DNA of 64,000 nt from Sorex araneus. Lineage: Eukaryota > Chordata > Mammalia > Eulipotyphla > Soricidae. Below the pieces are notes generated by a model, which was not told the DNA's origin, searched no databases, and saw only the letters and a program-made list of their open reading frames with translations. Shown here piece by piece: positions 18,984 through 30,881 of this stretch. Location of the stretch: contig NC_073308.1 of assembly GCF_027595985.1 (NCBI RefSeq), positions 11,988,566 to 12,052,565 of the forward strand, in the 5' to 3' direction. Numbering within the stretch: position 1 is the stretch's first letter; every line of letters starts with the position of its first letter. The translations under genes were made by a program, and so were the position numbers.

Positions 18984-19166
18984 TTTGTTGTTTTTTTGCT
19001 ATTTGGGTCACAGCCAGCGATGCTCAGGGGTCACTCCTGACTCTGCACTCAGGGATCACCCTTGGTGGTGCTTTGGGGACCATACGGGATGCTGGGAATC
19101 GAATCGAACCCGGGTCGGCCACGTGCAAGGCAAACGCCCTACCTGCTGGGCTATCGCTCCAGCCCC
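18984..19166 (-). repeat. SOR SINE, full length
   Basis: Minus-strand copy with poly(A) at 18984-18997. The B-box segment carries a 5-base duplication ('atcgaatcgaaccc'). A 7-8 base flanking match 'ctcaaaa' is a possible target duplication. Confidence 0.92.
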
Positions 19167-19639
19167 TCAAAATCAAAATAAAACCAAACAAAGAAGGAAA
19201 GAGAAATGAATCCTAGGACCACTCAAATGATCTCAAAGCCAAAAACTATATTTCCCTTTTACTTGGCTTTCTTCCATGATTTCCGGCTCACAGATTTCAA
19301 GTGAGACTTTGAACCTTTGGGATTTCCATAAGGATCAGAGCAACAGAAACCTCTGCTGTTCTCTTTTCTTGTTCTCTGATTTTCTCGGCTCTTGGAAACA
19401 GTCACACAGCCATCCGAGTGCAGTGACTGCCAGGGTTTCCCTAAGGGCCCTGAGGCCACAACCCTGGGCAGAGGCATCTTGAAATAGAGAGTTACAGCTT
19501 CTGCTTCCAGCCCTACCAGGGCATGGCAGAAGCCCAGGAAGTTGAGTCTCTCTTAAATGTGGGTGAGTTCATAGGTCACGCCTTGTGGCCCCAAAAGAAA
19601 GTATTTTGAGGCTGTTTAGATTTGGGAGCCAGAATACTT

Positions 19640-19825
19640 CCAATTTTGGGGGGTGATGGGGTGGCTCTGGGTGTGTGTATCATACCCAGCTGTTTCAGGG
19701 CTTCATCCTGGCTCTATGCTCAGGGCTCACTCCTGGCAGAGCTCTGGGGACCATGTGGGGATCAGATCTGGGTCAGCAGCATGCAAAGCAAGTGCCCTTT
19801 CTGCTGTACTAAGGTTCTGCCCTGA
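19640..19825 (-). repeat. SOR SINE, diverged
   Basis: Minus-strand copy; head near 19823 ('agggcagaacctta'), distal body at 19680-19735. Old by the number of changes. Confidence 0.7.
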
Positions 19826-20496
19826 ACCCTTCCACTTCTTTCTCTGCTGAGCCCCAAACTCTGTGAAGACCAGTGCTACTATAACCGCAATCTCACCATC
19901 TCTCTCTCTTCATCTGGCTGTCGCTCCCTATGCTTTAGCAGCCTTGGTAGCCATCTGATTGGCTTCCTGAATCCCGGGAGCAAATTGAGTCAATTATCGT
20001 GTCCATCAAGGCAGCGGTCAGGGGACCCCCATGTTAGGGACCTGCAGGTCCAAAGCAACAATCAAAGTCCCAAAGGGATGATGGTTTGGGGGTCCTGGAC
20101 CTTTTTCTGGGGAGCCTGAGGCTGGTTCTGAGGAGATGGTCTCAGCGTTGACTCCCTGGAGGCTGTGCCAGTGCCTGAGGACTGTGTGTTGTGAGGAGAA
20201 GCCTCCACACCTACCCGAGGCTCTGGCTCCAGGAACCTCCTTAGCACACATGCCTCTCCCCTGAGTTTGCCAGACTAGCAGGCTTAGGGGTTCGTACAAC
20301 CCTCAACAATTAGTTCTCTTTAGAGCCTGAGGTCAGGTGCCTTGAAACAATTCAACTGTGCTGCTTAAAATTGGGCTTTCTGGGACCCAAGAGCCAGTAC
20401 CAGAGTCAAGGGTCTTGTTTTGCATATGACTGACCACTGTTTCACCCCTGCACTTTCCATACATGTGAATGACCACTAATTGACTCTGACACCTTT

Positions 20497-20572
20497 CATG
20501 CCCCATGCTCTGCCAGGAGTGACTCCTGAGAACAGTCAGATAAGCCCTGAACACTGTTCAATGTGGCAACAG
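20497..20572 (+). repeat. SINE distal fragment
   Basis: Contains 'ctctgccaggagtgactcct' and 'aagccctgaacactg', the distal body only. Confidence 0.6.
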
Positions 20573-20591
20573 AATAATTTTTATCTATTTA

Positions 20592-20785
20592 CTTTATTGT
20601 TTTGCTTTTTGAGTCACACCATACACCAAAAACACCAAAATCCACTGCTCAGGGGTTACTCCTGGCTCTTCATTCAGGAATTACTCCTGGCGTGCTCAGG
20701 GAACAATATGGGATGCTGGGAATCGAACTCTGGTTGGCCCTGTGAAAGGCAAACACCCTACCCGCTGAGCTACTCCAGCCCCCAA
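20592..20785 (-). repeat. SOR SINE with small insertion
   Basis: Minus-strand copy, well conserved. A 15-20 base insertion ('ccaaaaacaccaaaatcc', ~20623) interrupts the distal body. Confidence 0.88.
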
Positions 20786-20899
20786 AAGAATTTTTTAATT
20801 TGATTAAAATAAATAAGTAAAATTTGGCATTCTACATACATCTGGAATCTTATGCTTTACCATCTTTTTAGTCAAGACACCTTGTCATGATGGCTTCCA

Positions 20900-21052
20900 C
20901 GTAGGGTTCAGGGTACCACAGACTCCGCCCAGAGATTCAGAGCTGCACCCATGATGGTTGGATGCTCTGACAGTATCAGGGGTAATACTGGGGTGCAGAC
21001 ATGGGCCAGGCACATAGGAGCCTGAACCCTGCACTATCTCTCCAGGCCCTCT
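20900..21052 (-). repeat. Old SINE remnant
   Basis: Block order fits a minus-strand SINE ending at 'cactatctctccaggccct' near 21050; heavily diverged. Confidence 0.45.
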
Positions 21053-22292
21053 TTAAGAATAAGTGTATCTGAAAGATACACTTGTATCTTTAAGTGCATC
21101 TTTACAAGATACACTTGGGCAAGTGTCTCTAAAAGACTTTTCTCCTTAGTGGTATTTTTTCTTAAAGACTGCTTTGTCTTTCCAATGGTTTTCTAAGACA
21201 CTCAGAATTTACATATTAGAAATATTGAAGTCTTGAGCAATGGTCCTAGGCAGGTATGCTGCAGAGGATTCACGAGGTGACGCCTCCTGATGGCCTCTAG
21301 CCGTGTTCTGCTGTGGGGCTGTCCCGCAGGCCCAGGACACGCTTCATTAGCCATGTCACCTTGTCATCTGTCTGCTGACGAGAGGATGGGAGAGCGGGAT
21401 CAGTTCAGAGCCCTACTGAGCCTCAATCAGGTTGATTTGTGAAATAAAAACTCCCAAAAGTAGAAACGCATTCTAAAATTCATCTCTATGTTTTAGACAA
21501 CGCATCGAGGCCGAGCATTTGCCTTGCCTAGTGAATTCCTGGGTTCACTTCTAAACACAAACACACCCTCCCACAATTTAGACACACTTTGCTTTCCAAG
21601 TGAAGTGAAATATTTGTCTTATTTCACAGTTGACTTTCTTGGAATGCCAGAAACAACCTATCCATACACTTTATGCACTGTAAGGATAAACATTATTTAT
21701 CTTATTAATATTATAATTATTATAAATATTCTTTCTTATCTTTATTAGGAGCATGTGTATATGTATGTGACTATGTACATGGGTATATCTATGTGGGTAT
21801 AAAATGATTTCTCATTGTGTCCTTCCAAATTGTCTCATCAGGCAGATGTGACACATTGGAATATGGAACGGAATTGTCAGCAACCTGAATTTTGTTTTTG
21901 TGGGTGTGATGTCAGTGTGCCCCATGCCAGCTGTTGGATGGCCTCTTTACACTACGTTCCCTTCCTGGACATTCTGGCTGCCGGATGCTCCCTTGGGAGG
22001 GGCCAGGAAGGTGCTTCCCAACCAGCCCTGCTCTCTTCTCCTTCAGGGTCCCTGTGTCAAAAGGAAATGCAGCCCCTCTCCCGATTTCTGGGACAGGGGA
22101 AACTTGGGGAAGGTTCCTCTCTCAACTAGACCATTCTCTTTGCAGGCAAGACTGAATCCCACATTTCTAGTGACCTCTGTGCCCTGGAGGTGAGGCCCCC
22201 TGTGCTGAGGAAGAAGCACCCCCAGCCGTGAGGGAGCCTCAGCTCTCCTGGGCGCCTTTGCTCTTGAGCCCTTTATTCTGCTGACCAGGACT
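21053..22292. other. Intergenic stretch with a short palindrome
   Basis: AT-rich to 21800, more GC-rich after. Positions 21061-21070 and 21074-21083 are perfect inverted repeats with a 3-base loop, and related words follow to 21115. No gene seen. Confidence 0.5.
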
Positions 22293-22470
22293 GGTTTGTT
22301 TGTTTCTTTGCTTATTGGGTCACACCCAGCAGTACTCAGGAGTTACTTCTGGCTTTGTACTCGGGGATTGCTCCTGGCAGGACTTGAAGGACCATAGAAG
22401 ATGCCGGGGATTGACACTGTTCGGCCACATGCAAGGCAAGCACCCTGCCTTCTGTACTATCAGTCTGGTT
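22293..22470 (-). repeat. SOR SINE
   Basis: Minus-strand copy with A-rich end at 22293 and head near 22470; moderate divergence ('gattgacactgttcggcc' at the B-box region). Confidence 0.85.
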
Positions 22471-23225
22471 CCTCCTTCTGACCTTGAGGGCCTGCGGTTA
22501 CTCTTGTTTTCCGGATCTCCTGGGATCTTTTCTGCCCTGCTGCCCACCTGAACATCCCCACCTTACCCTCACTCTGGTCAACCCCTGCTTTGACCTTGGC
22601 CCTGGAAGGAAGGGAAGTGTGAGGGGGTCATGAGCCATGTGTGGGCCCTCATCTGTGACGCCAGACTCTGGATCACCCAGGAAGGGTGGCAGTGAGCTTG
22701 CTGGGGTGGGGACTAAACACGACTCGGCGCTTTTTCTAGACAACAGTACCCTCTTTACTTAGTGCCTAGCAGGAGGACAGAAACAGGGAGGAGCAGCTCA
22801 GTTTCACCCGAAGGGGCTGGGAGCCAGGGAAGCCAGTTCTTTCCTGCTAACAACCATCACCAGAGGACAATGCTGCAGAGACTGCATCTGCCCCGCTTGA
22901 GGACATACCAGAAGATACCCCGCAGATACCGCGAACAAGTGCAAGAGCTTCCCCAGCAATGAGAACAGCCCCAGTGCTCAGGGGAATGCACACAGGAAGA
23001 AGCAGAGCCTTCCTGACAGTGGTGTCCACCTAAGCTTCCTGTGCAGGAAGGAAGTTTCAGAAACCAAGGAGATGAAGGAAGTTTCTGCATAAGTATCTGC
23101 ACATCCCCCACCTGTGATAATGACATGGCTGCTGCTGGTGTGGGTGCCGAATGTGTGGGGATGGCCAGGGAGGGACATTGTATCACTAGGAAATTGCACT
23201 ATGACACATTCTTTCGGTCAATTGT
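22471..23225. other. 3' flank of the RGL4-like gene, no gene seen
   Basis: Several open frames of 60-110 codons occur on both strands without a recognised domain. Part of it may be 3' untranslated sequence of the minus-strand gene ending at 23280. Confidence 0.4.
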
Positions 23226-23231
23226 TTTAAT
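23226..23231 (-). promoter_or_regulatory. Possible polyadenylation signal (ATTAAA) of the RGL4-like gene
   Basis: ATTAAA on the minus strand, about 50 bases past the stop codon at 23280-23282. It is the closest common hexamer; its use is not shown. Confidence 0.35.
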
Positions 23232-23279
23232 ACTAAACTAACTCAATGTTATTAACAAATACAATCTAGTTGAGATTCT

Positions 23280-24973
23280 TTAAACACAAGCACAACTGAA
23301 GGATATGTTAAAGTAAGGGTGGACAGTGGCTTCCAGTGAAGCTCCTTCCTGGCGGAGGTGGTAGAAGAATGCCTCAAACGGGGGCTCCCGCTGGATGGAC
23401 AGGACGAAGCTGGGGACAGAGAGGCAGCACTTGGCGACAGAAGCCACAGTAGCATGGTCCCTCCCAGGCTCAGGGGGTCAGAAGGGCCCAGGCTGCAAAT
23501 CAATCTGGACTGTGGTGCAGGGACACGACACAGATGTCCCAGGGACCGGAACCCGGGCCCTCCCCGATCCAGGCCTGTCCCTCCCACCTTTCCTCCATGG
23601 AGATCAGCTCCAGGTCCTGGAACCAGGTGAGAAACTGGTCGTGGGGCTGCAGGCGGTAGTTCTCTGCAGCCTCCTGGAGCAGAACAATCTCCTGGAGGAT
23701 TTTAGTTTCCTGGGACATTGTGAAGGAAGGAAGGAAGGAAGGAAGGAAGGAAAAGGCCTGAGTGGGCTGTGGCGCCGTCCAGCCAGGGCTGCCCAAAGGC
23801 AGGCTAGAAGGAGAATTTCCACAGGAATCCCCCCTTCACTCTGCCCATCAGCATCTCCACTTGTCTGAGATCAGAAAACACCCTCCACCAGGAAGTTCCC
23901 CTTGATGGATCTCTGCCCTCCCACACGCATATATAAGTTTCCATTGTTTCATTCTCCTACTGTGAGTGCCAGGCCAGAGGGACAGAGACAAGGAGGATCC
24001 GAGAGGGGGCCAGGGGACAGGGAAGTCGGGTCCCCTCCTCTGTTCCCCTGCAGAGTCCCACTGCTCACCTTTGTTAATTTCTCCTTGTTGATCACCTCCC
24101 CCTGGAAGCAAACAGCCAAGTGCATGAGAAAGGGCCTCTGGGGGACCCTGTGACAGGCTCTGAGCTCAAAGGACACGGCTGGTGTCAGGTATGCCGACCC
24201 TCCCGCCCTGTGACACACTGGGGTGTCCAGCGAGGACAAAGACCTTGTCCCTGAGGTGGATGCTGAGGTCCCTCTGCCCCACGCCTCTTGCTGAGGGAGA
24301 GGTTGGGGATGCCCTTGACCTCAGGTGGTTCTGCACCAGGGGCTCTGCTGATCCCTGGGAACTGGGTGACGAGGCCTGAGTGCCCCGTGCAGCTCCTGCC
24401 TCGGGTATCAGCCCAGCGCCAGGGGAGTTTCCCTCAGGGCTCTGCCCAGGGCTGAGGTGCAGGGGAGTGTCAGCTCCAGCCCGCCCAGCCCCCAGCTCAC
24501 TCACCCCAAAATCCTCCATTTCTCTGTCCAGACTCTCCAGCTCCTGGAGGAAGGGCCCCAGGAAGGGGACCACACCCTGTGCCGAAGGGGCCGTTAGAAA
24601 GGGGCCCTGCTCTGGGGTCCCCAGGACACCCCCAATCCTCAGCCTCCCCCACCACGAGGCTCCAGGTGAGCAGGAGCCCCTCCAGGACCTTCTAATGTCC
24701 TCCTCCTTGCAAAGCTGAGAGCCCTCCCGTGGGTCCCAGGGTCCCAGCCCTCTCCCTGGCTCCCCCACCCACCCTCCACACACCAGCTCTGCAGCCACCC
24801 ACTCCATCCTGGGTCGGGACGGGGTCAGCCGGAAGCAGGGCTTGGCCGGGCCTCCTTTCTGAGGGAAGACCCCTGTGGGGGCCACCCCTCTGTCCCTGGG
24901 TCCTGCACATGCCCCTCACCTGGCGTCTCCCGAGGTTCCTCAAGCAGGACACAAAGCTGCAGCGCTGTTCCAC
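23280..24973 (-). CDS. RGL4: RGL4-like exons 10-15 (second half of RasGEF, C-terminus)
   Basis: Exon 12 (24505-24576) 'GVVPFLGPFLQELESLDREM' is the RasGEF signature (VPFLGxFLxxLxxLD). Exon 13 (24069-24101) encodes 'GEVINKEKLTK', and exon 14 (23588-23709) 'ILQEIVLLQEAAENYRLQP' and 'QFLTWFQDLELISMEE', matching the last helices of RGL4. The final exon encodes 43 residues and ends ...SCACV before TAA at 23282-23280. It is longer than the short human RGL4 end and has no Ras-association domain. Exon 14's acceptor tract is a TTCC microsatellite (see 23723-23752). Confidence 0.82.
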
Positions 24974-27900
24974 CTGGGGATGAGCACCCGACCCTGAGCC
25001 TCTGTTACCCGCACGCCCAGCCCCCACTCTCCTCCCTCAGGCCCAGACTGAAGAGAACAGCGACAGCACTGAGCCTGCAGCCCCCACCCAGAGCAGCAGC
25101 CCCATGTAATGCCCCCAGGGCTGCCTGCCCTCGCAACCCCCAACAGGCCTCCACCCAACCCACACACCTGCTGTGCCCATACAGAGAAGACAGGAATGTC
25201 ACAGAAACCTGAAGAGAACCCGCCCCTCCCTCCCTGCCTCCTCCATGCAGTCCTCCAACCCGCAGACTACCTGCGGGGGCTTGCAGCGTCTATGTTTCCG
25301 GGCCTGTCTGCACAGGGCCTTCAGCTTCCTCCGGCTCCACCTAGGGAGGGAGCACATTTGTCCCGAGGGAGCTGTCCCTGCATCCCTGGGGCCCCACTCA
25401 GCTGCGGGAAGCCAGGGTCCCACTCCCTGCCCAGCACCTGGCCCCCAGGCTGCTGTCCCCAGGGGTCTCAGCTCACTGAGGGGCTCTGCAGACAGAGCCC
25501 TGAGGCCGCAAAGCCGGGGGCACCCACCAGGACACGTGGCCCCAGGTCTGGCTGAGTCGGCGGATGGCGGGGCTCTGCAGGGCACAGATGATGGCATAGG
25601 TGGACGCCCAGTTGCGGAGGCGCTGGCACTCCTGGAGGCAAGAGCAGGGGACAGGGCAGCTGGAGTCTGAGCTCCCTGCAGGCCTCGGTGCAAATCCCCA
25701 TATGGGGGACACTGAGAATCTGGGGTCAATGGGGGACACAGAGATTCCCAAGGAACCTTGGGAAAATGTGTGCATGACTCGAGAAAGGAGCAGGCAGGAC
25801 GATGGGCCCCACTGGGACGGCCCCAGGACACAGTCCCTGCAGGAAACGCCCGCGGTCCTTGGAGCAGGAGACCATCTTCTCTCCCAAACTTCACAGGAGT
25901 ACAGGCAGCTGCACAGGGACCCCCACCCACTGCATACCCAGGCCTCTAGGGCCCAGTGCCCACAACTCCACAGGGATCCCCGTCCCAAACATACCGAGCC
26001 ACCAGGACCCAGTGCCCCCTACTCCACAAGGACCCAGCCACCACATACCTGGACCCCCAAGATCCAGGGACCCCAATTCCACAGGGAGCCCCCCAATATA
26101 CCTGGGCCACCAGGATCCAGTACTCCAGCATCCGTGCCCGCGCGGGCGGGCTCAGTTCCGAGAGGCAGGTGGTAAGGACACAGGCGGCCACAGCGTAGTA
26201 CTGGCTCTCGATGGCCCGCACAGTGGGGCACACATGCTCGTAGCCCGGCTTGTTCCTGATAGATGAGAGGTCCCCCCGACAGTGGTTTGGCACCAGCTCC
26301 AGGAACAGCTCCTAAGGAGAGGGACAGGTTCAGCCACAGACACCCCAGGAGACAGAACAGAGGACAGGGCCAGTCCCACTCGGCCCTTGGGCTGTGCTGG
26401 GCACTGAGGGGCTCAGGACCCCGGAACCCAGACTGATGCGGGGTGCAGGAACAGGACCCCTCTGCCTGCTCCTGGGCCCTACCAGACTCAGGGTTCTCCC
26501 CGGCTCCCTCTCTGCACCCCTCAGAGGCACATTCCTCTGTGACAGCTGCACTGGGGGCTGGTTCCTGCGTCCCCCTTGAGGGGACCGCCCTCAGGGGCCT
26601 CATGGAGTCCAGGATGCTCAGACCATAGCAGACACACAAACCCGCGACACTAGTCTCCGCGCCACAGGCACCCCAGCACCGCCCCCCCACACACACACAC
26701 ACTCAGACACTGCTCTCTGTTAAGCTCAAGGACATGAACCCCTCCCCATGCCTCCCCTGCCACGGGCCATCTTGGCCATCCCGGGACAGGGCAGGCTCAG
26801 GGAGCTGGTAAAGAGGGTGAGTGTGGGCCAGCAGGCCCGATGCCTGCAGAGGTGCCCGGGGAGGCAGGTGTGAGCGACGCTGCCTCTCACCTTGTCCATG
26901 AGTGTCAGCTGCTCGGCCACCAGCCGGGCAGGGAACGTGCTGACGGAGACCTGCTCGTTCCCCGGCTCCTCCAAGGGCCTGCTGCTGGGGCAGGAAGGCT
27001 CAGGGCCGTCAGCTGCCTCGCTGGCCCGGCTGGCAGCTGCCCACGAGCTGGCATCATGCGTGTCTCCAGGCCCGGCGTCCTCCAGCTCTGCCCATTGTGC
27101 TGCAGCCGCAGCTGAGGCTTCGAGAGGCTCCGGCTCTGGGGCATCCCGCGGAGGCAGGCCCAGCTCCTCAGGTGGTTCTGGGACAACTGCTGGGGCTGGA
27201 GCAATGTCTGAAGAGAAGGGCCCCGCCTCAGGGTCCCGCCAAGCCACAACCAGAAACAGCAGAGCCCTGTCCCCAGACCACGGCGTGCAGGAGCCCGGCC
27301 ACCCCAGAGGGCAGGGCCTTTACCCTGAGCCCTGATCAGTGCGGTCAGGAGAAGTTCCTTCCTCAGATGAACTTGGAGGCCAGAGCCAGAAAAATGCACC
27401 AGAATGCAGCCCAGCATCAGTTGCACGGGGACACAGCACAGCCACTCAGCAGAGCCCTCAGGCCAGGACCCCGACATGGGACTCAGGGCGCTGGGGGGAG
27501 TGCAGGGAGCAGAGTCAGGACCCTGGAACGTGCCTCCCCTGCTCCCACAGAAGGTCCCCTCACCTGGAGCCCAGCTGAGCCATCATGCCACTGAGAAGAT
27601 CCAACAGAGAACCTGTGAGTGGGTCCCCATGCCCTGGACTCCAATGTCGTGAGAATGACCTTCCCCACCTGGGCCTGTCCTGAGCTGCTGGGAATTCTAG
27701 AGCACCTGCTGGGCCCGTCTGCTGCTGAGGCCCAGGGATGCTGAGCAGGAGGAGGTGAGAGGAGACCAGACGAGGGCAGTGGGGCAGGAAGTGTGGGCCA
27801 CTCAGGGAGACCCCAGCCCAATCTGCTGTTTCCTGAGCCCTGGGACCCCTCTTCAGCCCTCTGTGATGCAGGGACCCTGTCAGGGAGGTTCCCTGTTGGG

Positions 27901-30841
27901 GAAATGATGCCTGAGCTCTGGCTTCTGCCCACACACGGCACCAACACAGACCCGGCTGACCCTTGTGGATACTGGGGACCCTGGACCACTCACTGCTTCA
28001 GTGTTTTTTCGCAGTTGAGAACCTGCTCCAAGTACGGGAGGAGGCATCCAGACCTATGGGAAGCAGGAAAGTGTCCATGGAGTGTTCGGGACACACGGCA
28101 GGATCCTGAGGCTCAGACCAGGACTCAGTCCCAGGGAGCAGCTCTGTTTTTGCGTGACAATGTGTGGAGAAATGCTGTATGACCAGGTGCTGCTTTGACG
28201 TATGGAAAGACCAAACTACCAAACCCTTCTCCTGTCCCATGGTGCTGGGACACCTGTGTGCCCCAGAGATGTCTAATCGCCCAGAGCAACACCAACAGGA
28301 AGACCAGGGCATGGGTGGACAGAAATGCTTTGGAGTTCAGAGTGGGTTTCCTGTGCATGTACTCTGGGAGTCCCAAGCCACAGGCTCTGAGAGTTGCGGC
28401 TGCTGTTCCATGGGCAGGAACAAGAATGAACAGGAAGCTCATGGCCTGGAGACCAGGCAGCAGCTCAGCACTGTCACGGCCCATCCCATGTCCTCCTCCA
28501 GGACCTTGCGTGACTCTCTCCACGCTGTGTTCAGAAGAACCAGCAGAAGCCCAGAGAGGCCCTGGCTCCTTCTGAGCACCCCAGGCGGGGAGGCAGGCAA
28601 GGCCCAGCGTCTGGTGGGGCGGCTCTCACCAGCGCAGCATCTGCTGCAGGATCCGCGCGGGAATGGGGAAGGCCAGGCCGGTAGGAAGGATGGTGGTAAC
28701 AGAGGAGAACTTCCGCCCAGGGGAGGTTTGCATCAGGGAGACCAACATCTCCACAGTTCTTTCGCCGAGGGTCAGCATCGTGCAGGCCTCATCCAGAGAG
28801 CTCGGGCACACGGGCTCCTCCTGCTGGTGGGCAGGGGGTGCAAGATGGTCAGTAGGTTCCCCAGGGTGCAGGTGCCGAGGGTCTGGAGCTCAGAACTGGG
28901 GGAAAACCAGCTCTTGGGGCAGAAACAGGAGCGCCCACATGTGCGAGGAATCGGGCTGAGGACTGCCCTTCTGACCAATGAAGTTTGCTGTTGTCAGTTG
29001 GGAGCATTCACAGGCCAGAGGACAGGCATGGCCCCGAGGGTCTCAAGGAACCCACCCCCTGCAGAGGACAGCAGGGGGCAGCTGGGCAGGTCCCTCCTCA
29101 TCAGCAGAGAAGCTCCTGCAGCTGCTCTCAGGACCTGCCTCCTCTTCAGTTTGTTCTGCCCCCCGGTGAGGGGCTGGGGAGCCCCGCTGAGGGGCTTCAG
29201 AGGTGTGGCAGATCCCTCCCCAGGTTTCCCCCTACCCTCTGGGCCCCTCCTTTGAGGCCCCCCTTTGCCCAGTGGCCACTGTGCTCCAGTGCTGCCCCTA
29301 GTGGAGAGAGTTGGCATGTGCCACCGAATCTCCCCTCCAGGAGTCCCTGGGCCAGCCCACAGACTCTGTCCCTGGCCACTAGGAGGCGGGGCCTCTCCTG
29401 CCTTGGGCCTGTGCTGGGGAAGCCTCAGACCCAGACTGCAGCAAGCAGCCACAGGAGGGCCCTGCTCTGCTGCTGAGATGCTCAGGGGCTGATGCCAGCT
29501 GAGCTGTCCCTGCTCTGTGGGCTGAGTCCTGTCCCCACGTGTCCTGACAGACTGTAGGGACCCAGCCAACACAGCTCCTTTCTCTGGGCCTCCTTCCCTG
29601 GAGGTGCATCCCAGGGATGGCAGTTTCAGGGAAATGAACACCGCAGCCCTCTGCTCCTTCTCTCTCTAACCCCCAACCTGAGCTGCTTCCTGCTTGGAGA
29701 GTCAGCCAGACAGGGAGCTGTCTGAGCCCCGTGTCCCTGGGCCATGAGGACAAGGTCAGACAGCAGTGCAGACACACAGTGTGACTGAGGGGAACGTGGG
29801 CGTGGCCCTCTGGGTCAGCTCCTTGTTCTGAAGTGGGTGGGGATGGACTTTCAGCTGACCCTGTGCCAGAGGAGCACTGGGGACTGGATCACTCTGAGAT
29901 GGGCCGTGGACACCCCGAAGGGTCACCATGGAAGAGTCTCAGGTGTCTTGGGCTGGGAACTGGGCTCTGCACCCACCTCCCCATCTCAGACCCTGAGTGT
30001 CACCTGCTCACCTGTGCCGGGCACTGGGTGTCACTGCATCTGTGCGGTCCCGGGCTCGTGTCCTGGCAGGTAGAACAGCTGCTTCCCACCAGGGGCTCCA
30101 CCGGGATGTCCCGAGCTGAACTCTGTAACACAGCCTCTGTCACCCCTGGGAGGGACCTGACACGGGGGCCCCCTTGAAGAGTCTTTTTGGTCCAACAGTG
30201 AAATAACATCTCTCACCACAGAGACTGCACACAGCGAATGGAATAAGAACGACCAGTGCTGGCACAGATGCAGGGAGAGAGGGGGTCTCATTCATTGTTG
30301 GTGACAAGGCCGACTGGCCAAGCCTTTTTGGAAAACAATATGGCCATTTCCCCCCTCCCCAAAATTAGAAATTGAATTCCATAGGATCTAGCAATGCCAC
30401 TTCTGGGGATATACCCCAGACTAAATAGGCACAGAGCTGAATCATCATCTGCACTGCAGCACTATTCACAGTAGCCTGAATCTGTAAACAGCCCGAGTGT
30501 CGAGAACAGAGGAGTAAATAAGGAGATTATGGTACATCTACACGATGGAATACTACACAGCCACCAGGAAAAACGTCATAATATTCACTTAGGATGACAC
30601 TCGTTCCCAAGGAGATTGGAAACAGGGCCAGCAGGACTGGTCCACAAGTTTTGGGAGAGACAGGGAAGGCAGTTAGGGTAGAGAAGGACCACTATGACAA
30701 AGGTAGTTAACTATGAATAAGAACTGTGAGCTGAAAGTAGGTAACGGAACAAACATGATAACCTCTCAGTACTTGTATTGCAGTCTATAATGGTCCAAAG
30801 TAGAGAGAGAGAGGAGAGAAAACAGAGAGAATCAGAGACAA

Positions 30842-30881
<40 letters not shown>

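Noticed and set aside
24166..24885. A 239-codon minus-strand open frame taken as one exon
   Set aside because: Only 24505-24576 and 24784-24858 have acceptors, donors and family similarity; the rest is intron left open by GC content.
28164..29255. A 363-codon plus-strand open frame, the longest in the window
   Set aside because: It runs antisense over RGL4-like exon 2 and its flanking introns in GC-rich DNA, shows no recognisable domain, and lacks conserved residues or splice structure. The minus-strand exon explains the constraint.
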